A program made the translations under genes and the position numbers. Below, piece by piece: positions 16,523 to 25,563 of a stretch of 64,000 nt of DNA (position 1 is its first letter; each line of letters starts with the position of its first letter). Under the pieces are notes generated by a model, which saw nothing but the letters and a program-made list of their open reading frames with translations, made no database searches and was not told where the DNA came from. Origin of the DNA: Nitrospira sp. (GTDB lineage Bacteria; Nitrospirota; Nitrospiria; Nitrospirales; Nitrospiraceae); contig SWDG01000005.1 of assembly GCA_005116965.1 (NCBI GenBank), positions 10,314 through 74,313 on the forward strand, in the 5' to 3' direction.

Positions 16523-16610
16523 CGCTGCAGACCCTCCCCAACCTGAGGTATTGTACCCCGTGAAAAAAGAATAGCACGAGGTTGTGAACAATGAGAAGAA
16601 AATGCGTGGT

Positions 16611-17552
16611 TTATGAGCGAGACGTCGGCTGCCCGAACAGAGCCGCGACAAACGCCTCGGCATTGAAGTCCTGGAGGTCATCAGCTCCTTCTCCCACACC
16701 GATGAGGCGCAGAGGGAGCTTCAGTTCTTCGGCAATCGCTACGACAATCCCCCCTCGTGCGGTCCCATCGAGCTTCGTCAGAGCAAGTCCTGTGACCCCA
16801 ACGGCCTCGTGAAATTGACGGGCCTGAGCTAGCGCGTTCTGTCCGACCGTGGCATCCAGGACCAACAGCACCTCATGTGGCGCACCAGGTAACTCCTGAG
16901 CGATCACCCGTTTCACTTTCCGCAGCTCGTCCATCAGATTGGACTTGGTGTGCAAGCGACCCGCCGTGTCGATGAGGACCACGTCCACCATCCTAGCTTT
17001 GGCTGCAATGACACCGTCGAAGGCCACAGCAGCCGGATCGGCACCGTGACGTTGGCGAATCACTTCCACTCCGACCCGATCCCCCCACACTTGAAGTTGA
17101 TCAATGGCAGCGGCACGAAAGGTATCTCCTGCCACAAGGAGAGGTCGTCGCCCGGTCTGCATGATCCGCTGAGCGATTTTGGCGATGGTAGTTGTTTTCC
17201 CCACACCATTGACTCCAACGACAAGGGTAACAAACGGTTTAGGGCCTTCGGTGACCAGCTCATCGATGGTAGGGCCTGCTACGGTTTTCAGAATGCTATA
17301 GAGTGACCGACTTAAGGCATTCTGAATCCCTTCCGAAGTTTGTGCGTCCACACCCCGCGTCTCTTCCCTGACCTGCCGCATCAAACGATCGACGGCGTTG
17401 GCGCCAAGATCGGCAGCGAGCAGCGCCGCCTCCAGCTCTTCAAGGAGTTCTTCGTCAGGTGCACGTCCGAGGAAACGATCCAGGGACTGCTGCACGACAT
17501 GGCGTGTTCTGCCGAGCCCTTCGCTCAGCCGTTGAAACCATCCCATCGTCAA
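16611..17552 (-). CDS. ftsY: Signal recognition particle receptor FtsY
   Basis: A 313-residue SRP-family GTPase. G1 is GVNGVGKTTTIAK (about residue 113), then DTFRAAAIDQL, G3 DTAGRLH (about 197) and G4 TKLDGTARGG (about 259). FtsY docks ribosome-SRP complexes at the inner membrane and co-stimulates GTP hydrolysis with Ffh. The protein has only the N and G domains; the acidic A domain of the E. coli protein is absent, as is common. It overlaps ybeY by 4 bp (ATGA), so the three genes phoH-ybeY-ftsY form one operon. Assignment is secure. Confidence 0.95.
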   Translation of the reverse strand: MTMGWFQRLSEGLGRTRHVVQQSLDRFLGRAPDEELLEELEAALLAADLGANAVDRLMRQVREETRGVDAQTSEGIQNALSRSLYSILKTVAGPTIDELVTEGPKPFVTLVVGVNGVGKTTTIAKIAQRIMQTGRRPLLVAGDTFRAAAIDQLQVWGDRVGVEVIRQRHGADPAAVAFDGVIAAKARMVDVVLIDTAGRLHTKSNLMDELRKVKRVIAQELPGAPHEVLLVLDATVGQNALAQARQFHEAVGVTGLALTKLDGTARGGIVVAIAEELKLPLRLIGVGEGADDLQDFNAEAFVAALFGQPTSRS

Positions 17553-18046
17553 CGACTCCTTATTTGCCGTGCAGTACGAAACGTGACCATGCGCGGCACA
17601 GGTGAAATCCGATGAAGCAACGCTCGCTCACGACGCGCCATTCGCGCCGCCTCTCGTGGATTGCGTTCATGATCGTACCCACAGAGATGGAGCACCCCAT
17701 GGACCAACAAGATCGTCAGCTCATCGTCGATCGATCGTCCAGCTTCCTTTGCTTGGCGAACGGCGGTCGGTAACGAAATGACAACATCCCCGAGCATATG
17801 GGTGACAGGACGCACACCGTGAGGCATTACGGCCTCACGAATGGGAAAAGCCAGGACATCAGTTGGTCGATCCTTCTTGCGATACTCACGGTTCAGACGT
17901 CGCATACGACTATCACCAATCAACTCCAGGCTCAATTCAGACCGAGACTCTCCAACTGCCGATAAGAGACGTTCGGCTACATGGGCCAGTGTGATTTCTC
18001 TGACGACGAACCGCGTGAGACGCACGCGAAGATAGACTGCCATCAA
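17549..18046 (-). CDS. ybeY: Endoribonuclease YbeY
   Basis: A 165-residue protein with the zinc-binding signature LVHGVLHLCGYDHE (about residues 112-125) of the YbeY/UPF0054 family and the conserved LNREYRKKDRPTDVLAFP stretch at about 50-67. YbeY is a single-strand RNase needed for 16S rRNA 3'-end maturation and ribosome quality control. The C-terminal 35 residues (RREAL..IRSR) are a basic extension. It overlaps phoH and ftsY by 4 bp each, suggesting translational coupling. Assignment is secure; start ATG 18046 or the next ATG. Confidence 0.93.
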   Translation of the reverse strand: MMAVYLRVRLTRFVVREITLAHVAERLLSAVGESRSELSLELIGDSRMRRLNREYRKKDRPTDVLAFPIREAVMPHGVRPVTHMLGDVVISLPTAVRQAKEAGRSIDDELTILLVHGVLHLCGYDHERNPREAARMARRERALLHRISPVPRMVTFRTARQIRSR

Positions 18047-19110
18047 TGAGAACTGCTGGGTAGATCGCCCGGCGACGAGCCGGACGCAGGCGACTTACGG
18101 GGATTAGACGATGGACGCTGCTGCGACGAGACCTGCCCTCGAGCATGCCGAACATCACTGCCGTGTACCGGCTGGTGCCGATCATAGGCCTTGATAATTT
18201 CTTGAACCAGTCGATGCCTGACCACATCTTTTTCGTCGAAGTACACGAACCCAATTCCCTCAATATCGCGGAGGACCTCCTTCACCTGAATGAGGCCGGA
18301 CACCCGATCACTGGGTAAATCAACTTGCGTGATGTCGCCGGTCACGACCACTTTGGAATGGAACCCCAGCCTGGTGAGAAACATCTTCATCTGCTCTGCC
18401 GTAGCATTTTGTGCTTCGTCCAAGATGACAAACGAATCATTGAGCGTTCTCCCGCGCATAAACGCCAGGGGGGCGATTTCAATATCTCCCCGTTCGATCA
18501 AGCGATTCGCCCGCTCCATATCCATCATGTCGAACAACGCGTCATAGAGCGGCCGCAGATAGGGATTCACTTTTTCGTAGATATCGCCGGGCAGGAACCC
18601 GAGTTTTTCCCCCGCCTCAACAGCCGGTCGCGCAAGAATAATCCGGCTCACCTCTTTATTCATCAACGCGCTGATCGCCATGGCCATAGCGAGATAGGTC
18701 TTTCCCGTTCCAGCTGGTCCGATGGCAATGACAATATCGTGCTGCTCAATTGCTTCGATGTAGACCTTCTGCGTGGGCGACTTGGGACCAACAAACCGTT
18801 TGTTCGTCACGATCATGGCCGACTCGCCAAGCACGTCCTTGAGCGACGCCTCGGGGGTTCGGCGCAATGCGCTGAGCGCATGGGTGACATCTTCAGTTTG
18901 GAGTGATATCCCTTGGTTGGTCAGAGAAGCAAGTTCAACGAGAATGCGTTCCGCTTGACGAATAGACTCAGGAAGACCATCCAGCGTGAGTTCTTCCCCG
19001 CGGGCAGAGAGTCGAACACCCAACTCGTCTTCGATCAGCTTGAGATGCCGGTCATGGTGACCGAACAAGACAGCGGTATTGGTGCCTTCTCGTAGTTTGA
19101 GTTTGCGCAC
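18043..19110 (-). CDS. phoH: PhoH-like ATPase (YbeZ)
   Basis: A protein of about 355 residues with Walker A AIGPAGTGKTYLAMA, the KTYLA family pattern, and Walker B FVILDEAQNAT, the core of PhoH/YbeZ ATPases, which act with YbeY in rRNA processing. The N-terminal 90 residues form the KH-like region (HHDRHLKLIEDELGVRL). A Ser/Pro-rich tail of about 35 residues is unusual. I place the start at GTG 19110, where homology begins. The frame extends to a GTG at 19197, but that stretch contains a promoter (TTGTCT-N18-TACAAT). The AGGAGGG at 19127-19133 lies about 16 bases before the chosen start, which is long, so the exact start is uncertain. Confidence 0.9.
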   Translation of the reverse strand: MRKLKLREGTNTAVLFGHHDRHLKLIEDELGVRLSARGEELTLDGLPESIRQAERILVELASLTNQGISLQTEDVTHALSALRRTPEASLKDVLGESAMIVTNKRFVGPKSPTQKVYIEAIEQHDIVIAIGPAGTGKTYLAMAMAISALMNKEVSRIILARPAVEAGEKLGFLPGDIYEKVNPYLRPLYDALFDMMDMERANRLIERGDIEIAPLAFMRGRTLNDSFVILDEAQNATAEQMKMFLTRLGFHSKVVVTGDITQVDLPSDRVSGLIQVKEVLRDIEGIGFVYFDEKDVVRHRLVQEIIKAYDRHQPVHGSDVRHARGQVSSQQRPSSNPRKSPASGSSPGDLPSSSH

Positions 19111-19146
19111 GAGTCCGGGGTGGTCTCCCTCCTCAATGATGAAGGG

Positions 19147-19176
19147 ATTGTAACAGACTAAGAAAAGTCGAGACAA
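19147..19176 (-). promoter_or_regulatory. Promoter of phoH-ybeY-ftsY
   Basis: On the minus strand TTGTCT (19176-19171) and TACAAT (19152-19147) are separated by 18 bp. The site lies inside the longest open frame of phoH, which is why I favour the downstream start codon. Confidence 0.6.
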
Positions 19177-19205
19177 GCACAGGAAATACCGAAGCACATC
19201 GCAGA

Positions 19206-20246
19206 CTAAGACTCTGGTTTGGACTGTTCAGGAGCTGCGACGGTGAGCTCGAACTCTTGAAAGGAAAACCCTCCTTGTTCATCCGTCGCGACAACCTTCA
19301 CTCGATGCACTCCCGGTTTCACATGTCCGATATCCCACACAATGTGACCCGTCGTTCTATCGATAGCCATACCAGGCGGGGCCACATCGAGCTGGAAGTT
19401 CACCAAGTTGGAATCTGAATCTACAGCTTTCACTGCATATTCATATCGATTGCGATTGATGGACATTGGTGGAGATGAGACGATTTTGGGTGCGCTATTC
19501 TCAACCGTGTAGGGATCCGAGCGCGACACCTTACCCGCGGCGTGCTGGTCCCGCGGCCTGACGTCAACCACGACAAGATCCTGCGGTCTGACCTCAGTTA
19601 GTTCGAGAAAATCTTCTTCACTCTCTTTCACGACGCGTCCGTTCTTGGTCCATCGATACAGAAACTGTGGGATGTCTTGATCATGATCCGAGGCGTCCAC
19701 CAGTGCTTGAAGACGATCTCCTCGTTCGTCCGATTTCAAGCCAATACCGACCTGAGCAATCGACGGAGGAGTATTGTCCACCGTAATGGTTTCAGATTTT
19801 CGGCTAGCCCCGGTAACCTTTCCATCAAACGGCACCGCTTCCAAATGAACTCGGTCCCCTCGCTTTAGCAGAGAAGCCGAAAGAGTTGGGCTTTTCTCGC
19901 CATCGACTGCTTGATCGTTCAGATACCAGTGATACCGAACTTGGACCGTGTCATTGTCCGGATCATGCGTGTTGACCTGCGCGATGAGATCCGTCTGCCG
20001 ATTGAAAGGGGTTGGCCCCAAGATAATGGAGTGAATGGCAGGCGGCTGATTAACTTTTGGAGGTTCACTGGATCGTGATGTGCAGCCAGGGACGGGCAGA
20101 GAGATGATCGTTAACAGAACACATACTGACGCTATCCCTCTCCGCGATCGTTTCCACGAATGCGACTGAACGGCTGTTCTTCCCAAGCATACTTGAGAAG
20201 AACAGCCACACTGCTCGCCGGATGTTTGTACTCCTCTATGTTGCAC
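19206..20246 (-). CDS. Lipoprotein with tandem Ig-like/cadherin-like domains
   Basis: The translated frame has a hydrophobic segment and lipobox LPVPGC, with the lipidated Cys at about residue 55. Three repeats of roughly 85-95 residues follow, each starting from an NQPPAIHS-, DNTPPSIA- or ENSAPKIV-type boundary and containing DxDxD-like motifs (DPDNDT, DHDQDI, DSDSNL) that suggest Ca-binding Ig/PKD folds. The last repeat matches the putative Ig (He_PIG) pattern DRTTGHIVW. It follows pilY1 by 5 bp and likely belongs to the pilus operon. The only start in frame is GTG 20246, which puts about 30 unusual residues and a long hairpin before the signal peptide, so the start is doubtful. Confidence 0.68.
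   Translation of the reverse strand: MQHRGVQTSGEQCGCSSQVCLGRTAVQSHSWKRSRRGIASVCVLLTIISLPVPGCTSRSSEPPKVNQPPAIHSIILGPTPFNRQTDLIAQVNTHDPDNDTVQVRYHWYLNDQAVDGEKSPTLSASLLKRGDRVHLEAVPFDGKVTGASRKSETITVDNTPPSIAQVGIGLKSDERGDRLQALVDASDHDQDIPQFLYRWTKNGRVVKESEEDFLELTEVRPQDLVVVDVRPRDQHAAGKVSRSDPYTVENSAPKIVSSPPMSINRNRYEYAVKAVDSDSNLVNFQLDVAPPGMAIDRTTGHIVWDIGHVKPGVHRVKVVATDEQGGFSFQEFELTVAAPEQSKPES
20172..20207. other. Long hairpin at the 5' end of the lipoprotein gene
   Basis: GGCTGTTCTTC (20172-20182) pairs perfectly with GAAGAACAGCC (20197-20207) and pairing continues inward (CAAG/CTTG) to a CATA loop, giving about 15 bp with one mismatch. It lies within the first codons of the lipoprotein frame, 45 bp after pilY1 ends. 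It could attenuate transcription between pilY1 and the lipoprotein gene. No T-run follows. Confidence 0.5.
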
Positions 20247-20250
20247 TCGG

Positions 20251-23200
20251 TCACTCGCGCAGATTGATCCAAGCGATGAACCGACTCGTGACAGCTCCAG
20301 GGTTTGTGCAAATCGTGTTGGTCAATCCCGCACTCGATTGCATCATTCCTGTAATGCCTGACTGACACCCACTTCCACCAGTCCCAGCACCACCAGTACC
20401 CCAACCTTGGGCACCAATGTGAACGGCCATCACCGAAAGCATTCCCGTGCCTTGACCGATATCGACCCTTGCATTCGCCATCGTACTGCTCCCCGATGCG
20501 GAGGTCCCTAGGACAGGGGTGCTCATGGCACTCCCAGTTTGATAAAACAGACCGTAGAGATACCCGTCACCAGCTGAGATACAGAGATCGTCCTGAGGCA
20601 CATAGGTGGGGTAGAACACGATCCCGCCGAGTACCGTCGGCGAGGTGATCGACCGCTCCCGTGTGGCCGTGAGATTGGTAAACCAACCGTCCTTGCTTTG
20701 CACCAGACCTTGCAAAGTCGTGGTTGGATCGGTTCCTTGAACCTTTTGAACTCCTGACAGTGCTGTCGAAGTCACTTGATTTGTCCCTGTTGCACAGACA
20801 ACACATACCGCAACGTCGGAGACATTCACGAGGCTGGTCGCCTTACAACCGTCTATGCTCCCCTCTGTACAACTATCACTCAACACCGAATCTTTGACGC
20901 CGTATAACCGTTGTGATTCGGAGTTGGTCTTGTCGGTATTACCGAAGAACCGCCCAGTCCCGAAAAAGAGCCACAAATTGTTGGCATCGTCGACCGCAAG
21001 GCCTGGAGCGGCTACCATTGGCCCGGCTTGGATCCCAGTCCCTGACGGATAGGGTGAAAAGTTATCCAATACCTCGCTGGGCACGCGGCTGCCAGACAAA
21101 TCATATCCCCACGTCGAAGACGAACAGGGGGCCGTGAGACATCCACCGGCGGTCAACCGGTACATCCGCCCTCGCCAGGGAAGACTACCGTCATTAATCA
21201 CTGACCCGCCATAGATGGCGTCGGCTCGATAATCCAAGTCACGATCCACGCTGACCAAATCGCCGACGAAGGTATTGAGATCCCCTCCCGAGGCACTCTT
21301 TATCGGAAACGTCTTGAACACATTGGATGCACTGACCCCTGTGCCCGTCTTGGGGCCGACCTTGATATCGACCGCATAGAATTTCCCTGTCTGCCCAATT
21401 TGGCCCTCATATCCCGTCGCACCTGATCCAAACACAGCAATCCACACATCATCACAGGGACCGGTAAGAGGACAGGTATTCGAACCAGGTGGATTCATTC
21501 GTACGATTGTGGGATAGCTGGTCGATAACCCCATGCCAGCATCGCTGAACGACCAGAGGAGCTTAGGTTCCGCATCAGGATCCGTAATATCGAGGGCAAA
21601 ATAGGCGGTGTAGAAAGTTCGGTTGGTTCCTCCGATGCTCACCGTCATGGGAGCAGCACCACCTGCGCCACAAGCCCCACAGCTCCCACCCATGCGAAAT
21701 CCCCCGATCAGAATCGTGCCCCATCCGTTCGGGTGGATACAGCCCGCGGCCACTGGATCACTGCAGGCCGGCTCGGGAGTGAAGATACGAACGTCCGTCA
21801 CTTTCGGTTTGAGGTCCACATAGTACACGTGTGTATAGTCGGCCTGCGCCAACCAGCGAAGATGCGGCAAAAGTTGATAGGGGATAAGGCCCCAGAGTTC
21901 ATCGCCGAGCTCTTGTCCCCGCCCATCACTCGTCGCGGTATTAGAGAACCATCCATGCTCCACCACCCCGGACGTACTGGTATCGTCGCCCCGGTTATAG
22001 AATCCCCCATTAAAGGCATGGAGCATCCCATCATTCGCTCCCACATAGGCAACATGCCTTCGGTTCTTCCATCGCTTGAAGAAATTCAAGTAGCCTGGAT
22101 CGCCGTAGATAAAGTCGTACGATTCCCTCGGCTGGGAGACGATCGTCGGTGTCGAATGCACAGGGTCGCCGAATTTCCATACGGACAACCCCACTCCCGC
22201 TACTGTTAACCGGCGATCGCGGAGCTGGGCCGACTTTGGACATGGCCCACCAGCGCTGGTGTCATAACAACCTCGAATGAACTGGATGATATCGGTTGAT
22301 TTAAACGGGTTGGTGGTCGGTGCATCGGCATCGGCCCTGAGATACTCCTTCAACAAGGCCGCGCTTGCCGTCGTGAATGGGATGACTTCTCCTGATGCCG
22401 CCGTATGAGTCCCGTCCGTTTGGCCTTTCGTATCTTTTCCCGAGTCGACTACACCATCATTGTTGGCATCGACCCAGGTTAAGATTCGACGACTCGCATG
22501 GTCTAGCTTGGCGAGTTGCTTACCAGCCTCCCAAATCCCCTTCACCTCTCTCAAGGAAATAGTCGGAAGAGGCGCCGTCGGATTGTCGGCTTTCCCGTCA
22601 GCATCGCTATCCAGAAACCGTTGTACGCCGACATCGCCGGTCGTCGGATCGATAATCGTCTTCACGATATAGTCGTCCGCCAACGTGAGTTTGTTATCCT
22701 CTAGCGTATCTTCTCGGATATTTCCGAACTTATCCACCCAGAGCCCTTGGGTAAATCCAGTCCATCGAACATCCGCGTTGGTTGCCGGCTCTGCCGTGCT
22801 GGGGTAAAAAAATGACTGATAGAGCGCACCTTCTCCCGTTCCGGATGTCGCCAAGACCGAAATGGAGGTGCCGGATTGGCTCCGACGGAGAATACTATTG
22901 ATGGCAGAGATGAATCTGTCGCGCATATCGTCGGCGTTTGAGGATTCAAAATACGTATCGGGAACGCCATCGGCGCCTAATCCACCGGTGTAGTTGTTGT
23001 ACTGATCCCACACATCGCCCGCATCAAATGCCAAGTTGTTGTTGCGATCTTCAAATCCTCCCATCTTGGAAGCATCCTGAAGAAGCCTTGAACCACTGCC
23101 GAAGGCATAGAATGTATAGACAACGAGATTTTGGACACCTGGAATGTCTTTCCCCGTTGCGTCCGACCCATTGAGATTCAGGCCTGGAATGGTCGCCTGC

Positions 23201-24477
23201 CGAAGGTCCGTCGTGTGGGCATAGTACGCGACATCGTCCAGATAGTGGCTGCCATTCCCGGTGCATGGATCAGCATTGAGCCCCCCATAATACGCTGAAC
23301 AATTGTCGTGATGATCCACTTGCCCGTTCGCATCGTGGTTGAGCATTCCCCCGCCATGAGAGATATGTGGCGCCGACGAATGCGGCTGTGTACAACCAGC
23401 AGCACCTGGACAATGGCCTATAAACCCGACTGGGGCATGAGCGTTCGCTGTATGCGCTTTATCCATAATGGTCGAAGGAATGTTTAAGTCCTGAGTCGGC
23501 TGCCCGTCCGTAAAAATCATGACGAAACTCTTACAACATTTCACATACTGAGAAACGTCTGACCATGGAGAGGTGAAGTAGTACGGGTCTCGATTCTGAA
23601 CAGTATGAGAATAATCTGAGTTATTATACGCTGGGGGGACCTGGGCGAAATATCGAGTGGCTTCATACAGAGACTCTCCCAAGGGCGTCCACGTAGAAGC
23701 GGGAGTGTTTTGGATGGCATTCACCATAGGCGTCAGGCCGGAACCGACATCAGCTAAAACCTTCCCTCCGTCACCCGCCCCTTTGAACTCCATCAGTCCG
23801 AATCGCGCCTTATCTCCTATTTGTTGGATCACACCCATCGGTTCAGAAGCGATGTCGACACTAAGCGAGTGGGACGTGCTGCCCCCATTACAAGCGGCTC
23901 CACCATACACGATGAGATTGTTACCGTCTCGATCAAAACACCTCGTGCCTGTGTAGGAGGTGACTCCCGTTGCGCCGGCTGTCAACGCCGTAAACCGGTC
24001 GGTCGTTTCATGACGGAGCTTTCCACCTCCTGGATAACAGGTTCCATCGCCTGCTCGCGGAGTACATTTACCGCCTATCATGACCCACTTCGCAACCTCC
24101 ATGCGAGACATCGTCATGTAGTTGAGGAAGTTGCCGTCCCAGGGATAGGTGACACCACAGGTCGGCGCCGTCGCTGCTCTTGAAGTTCCGATTTGGTAAC
24201 GACTGGATCCATAGCTATAGCAGAGCGTAGGATCGAAATAGCCGTAGTACGCCTTGGCAGGATTGTAGGCTTCGTTGGCATTGTGGTACGCCGAGCTATC
24301 CATGCTTCCTGAGTTATCCATCAGAAGGAGGATATTCGGCGCGACGGCCTCCGTCAGGAACGGTGGTTCACTTGTATATTGTGACAAGGTCTGTGCTGAT
24401 ACCGACGATGCGCTCCACCAGAGACTCCCTGCAATCAGAGCGACGTGCATAGAGCTGACAATGGTGCGACCGTTCAT
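20251..24477 (-). CDS. pilY1: PilY1-type pilus tip adhesin
   Basis: A protein of 1408 residues from ATG 24477, which has GGAGGG eight bases upstream; a longer frame to 24546 lacks this. A signal peptide ends near VSAQ (residue 29). Residues about 45-440 form a von Willebrand A domain with the MIDAS motif DNSGSMDSS. EF-hand-like loops (DSDADGKADN, DANNDGVVDSG) follow. The C-terminal half has the PilC/PilY1 propeller, recognised by VHSTPTIVSQP, YVGANDGMLHAFNGG and FGSGATGYEGQ. PilY1 primes pilus assembly with the minor pilins and binds surfaces and calcium. It is encoded downstream of its minor pilins as in Pseudomonas. Confidence 0.93.
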   Translation of the reverse strand: MNGRTIVSSMHVALIAGSLWWSASSVSAQTLSQYTSEPPFLTEAVAPNILLLMDNSGSMDSSAYHNANEAYNPAKAYYGYFDPTLCYSYGSSRYQIGTSRAATAPTCGVTYPWDGNFLNYMTMSRMEVAKWVMIGGKCTPRAGDGTCYPGGGKLRHETTDRFTALTAGATGVTSYTGTRCFDRDGNNLIVYGGAACNGGSTSHSLSVDIASEPMGVIQQIGDKARFGLMEFKGAGDGGKVLADVGSGLTPMVNAIQNTPASTWTPLGESLYEATRYFAQVPPAYNNSDYSHTVQNRDPYYFTSPWSDVSQYVKCCKSFVMIFTDGQPTQDLNIPSTIMDKAHTANAHAPVGFIGHCPGAAGCTQPHSSAPHISHGGGMLNHDANGQVDHHDNCSAYYGGLNADPCTGNGSHYLDDVAYYAHTTDLRQATIPGLNLNGSDATGKDIPGVQNLVVYTFYAFGSGSRLLQDASKMGGFEDRNNNLAFDAGDVWDQYNNYTGGLGADGVPDTYFESSNADDMRDRFISAINSILRRSQSGTSISVLATSGTGEGALYQSFFYPSTAEPATNADVRWTGFTQGLWVDKFGNIREDTLEDNKLTLADDYIVKTIIDPTTGDVGVQRFLDSDADGKADNPTAPLPTISLREVKGIWEAGKQLAKLDHASRRILTWVDANNDGVVDSGKDTKGQTDGTHTAASGEVIPFTTASAALLKEYLRADADAPTTNPFKSTDIIQFIRGCYDTSAGGPCPKSAQLRDRRLTVAGVGLSVWKFGDPVHSTPTIVSQPRESYDFIYGDPGYLNFFKRWKNRRHVAYVGANDGMLHAFNGGFYNRGDDTSTSGVVEHGWFSNTATSDGRGQELGDELWGLIPYQLLPHLRWLAQADYTHVYYVDLKPKVTDVRIFTPEPACSDPVAAGCIHPNGWGTILIGGFRMGGSCGACGAGGAAPMTVSIGGTNRTFYTAYFALDITDPDAEPKLLWSFSDAGMGLSTSYPTIVRMNPPGSNTCPLTGPCDDVWIAVFGSGATGYEGQIGQTGKFYAVDIKVGPKTGTGVSASNVFKTFPIKSASGGDLNTFVGDLVSVDRDLDYRADAIYGGSVINDGSLPWRGRMYRLTAGGCLTAPCSSSTWGYDLSGSRVPSEVLDNFSPYPSGTGIQAGPMVAAPGLAVDDANNLWLFFGTGRFFGNTDKTNSESQRLYGVKDSVLSDSCTEGSIDGCKATSLVNVSDVAVCVVCATGTNQVTSTALSGVQKVQGTDPTTTLQGLVQSKDGWFTNLTATRERSITSPTVLGGIVFYPTYVPQDDLCISAGDGYLYGLFYQTGSAMSTPVLGTSASGSSTMANARVDIGQGTGMLSVMAVHIGAQGWGTGGAGTGGSGCQSGITGMMQSSAGLTNTICTNPGAVTSRFIAWINLRE

Positions 24478-24530
24478 GATAATTCCCTCCTTACCCTCAA
24501 AACTTCCTCGGTCTTGCTCGGTTTGTCCGC

Positions 24531-24893
24531 TTAGCTTGGAACCCACAGGACGAGCCGATCAATGCGTCCCTTCTGATCGAGATGGAAGAGCACCCTCTCC
24601 CCATGAGAGATATCCTTCAAGCTCACGGGATTTTCATACTGGTCTGTGATCGTGGCCGCTGAGAGGATCGGATAATGCGTGTTGTTGATTTGTATCCCAG
24701 CCCCTTGGATGCCCGTCACTTCGCCTGCCTTGAAATTCGCATAGAGATTCTTGTCCTCATGGGCCAGCACCTGAGAGACGGTTACCAAAGGGACAACTCC
24801 TGCACCACCGACAAGAAACAGAGCCGGTAAATAACTTGCGAATAGATACGGTCTCAATGCTTGCATGTTCCGATGTGACCACGCGTATAACAT
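24531..24893 (-). CDS. Small exported protein of the pilY1 operon
   Basis: From ATG 24893, preceded by GGGAGG, the protein has 120 residues. It has a signal peptide (core PYLFASYLPALFLVGGAGVV about 13-32) and a short mature domain with YANFKAGEVTGIQGAGIQINNTHYPI and a final HLDQKGRIDRLVLWVPS. It resembles small periplasmic proteins encoded next to pilY1 in several bacteria, including PilY2-like ones, but the similarity is too weak to name it. A longer frame to 25004 overlaps pilX and is not needed. Position between pilX and pilY1 suggests a role in tip complex export. Confidence 0.6.
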   Translation of the reverse strand: MLYAWSHRNMQALRPYLFASYLPALFLVGGAGVVPLVTVSQVLAHEDKNLYANFKAGEVTGIQGAGIQINNTHYPILSAATITDQYENPVSLKDISHGERVLFHLDQKGRIDRLVLWVPS

Positions 24894-24904
24894 TGATGCC
24901 TCCC

Positions 24905-25543
24905 TTAGATCTTCCGCTGACAGCTTTCGCCCCCTGCACTGACACAGGCAAAAACCGCCTGAATCCGACTCATCGCACCAGTCGCCGTCAGTGTGGCCGT
25001 GCAATCGATTTGATAGATGGCTTCTCCGCCGCCGCCGGCAGCCCCCTGAGCGGCACCCTCATACCCAGCCGCGAACTGTAGCGATCCACCGACCTTGTTC
25101 TTGAAGTAGAGGCGATCGATGTCGCCAACAACCGCAAAAGGCCCGGCAGTCATCTGAATATCGGGAGCCGCACCAGCGACGTCTGCGTTATTGTTCGCTT
25201 GCCCCATGATTTCTTGCGTGAGGGTAGGCGCGATCGCGCCTTCGGCGTTTGCGGGAATCACAGCCGCAGGCCCAGCCCCGACATAGCCGAGAGGGACTTG
25301 CCGTTCCTGCAAGGTCTGCATAATCACGTTGACGCCAGTCCCTATACAGGACTCAGCCGCTGCCGCCGCAGCATCCGTAGAATTGGCAGATCCAGCCATG
25401 CGATTCTCCAGCCCCGTCATCGTCATCGCACCAATCCCAAGCGCCGTCATCATGAGGATGGTCAGAAACACACCAAAGAGAGCAAAGCCTCGCTCGTTCT
25501 TCAACACTCCCTGCCGTCTTGGTTTTGAGCCTATTGTTCCCAC
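24905..25543 (-). CDS. pilX: PilX-like minor pilin
   Basis: About 212 residues. After a basic leader comes KNERG followed by FALFGVFLTILMMTALGIGAM, a type III signal/TM helix of pilins, then ENRMAGSANSTDAAAAAAESC, the motif typical of PilX N-terminal domains. The residue at position +5 is not Glu, as also happens in PilX/GspK. Two to four Cys near the C-terminus may form a disulfide. I favour GTG 25543 because AAGGAGAT lies six bases upstream; ATG 25561 and GTG 25564 are alternatives that overlap the pilW stop. PilX, PilW, PilV and FimT form the pilus-initiating minor pilin complex. Confidence 0.78.
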   Translation of the reverse strand: MGTIGSKPRRQGVLKNERGFALFGVFLTILMMTALGIGAMTMTGLENRMAGSANSTDAAAAAAESCIGTGVNVIMQTLQERQVPLGYVGAGPAAVIPANAEGAIAPTLTQEIMGQANNNADVAGAAPDIQMTAGPFAVVGDIDRLYFKNKVGGSLQFAAGYEGAAQGAAGGGGEAIYQIDCTATLTATGAMSRIQAVFACVSAGGESCQRKI

Positions 25544-25563
25544 GCTACATCTCCTTCGCATCA

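Noticed and set aside
19111-19197. Upstream GTG start of phoH
   Set aside because: The extra 29 codons overlap a good promoter and are not protein-like for this family.
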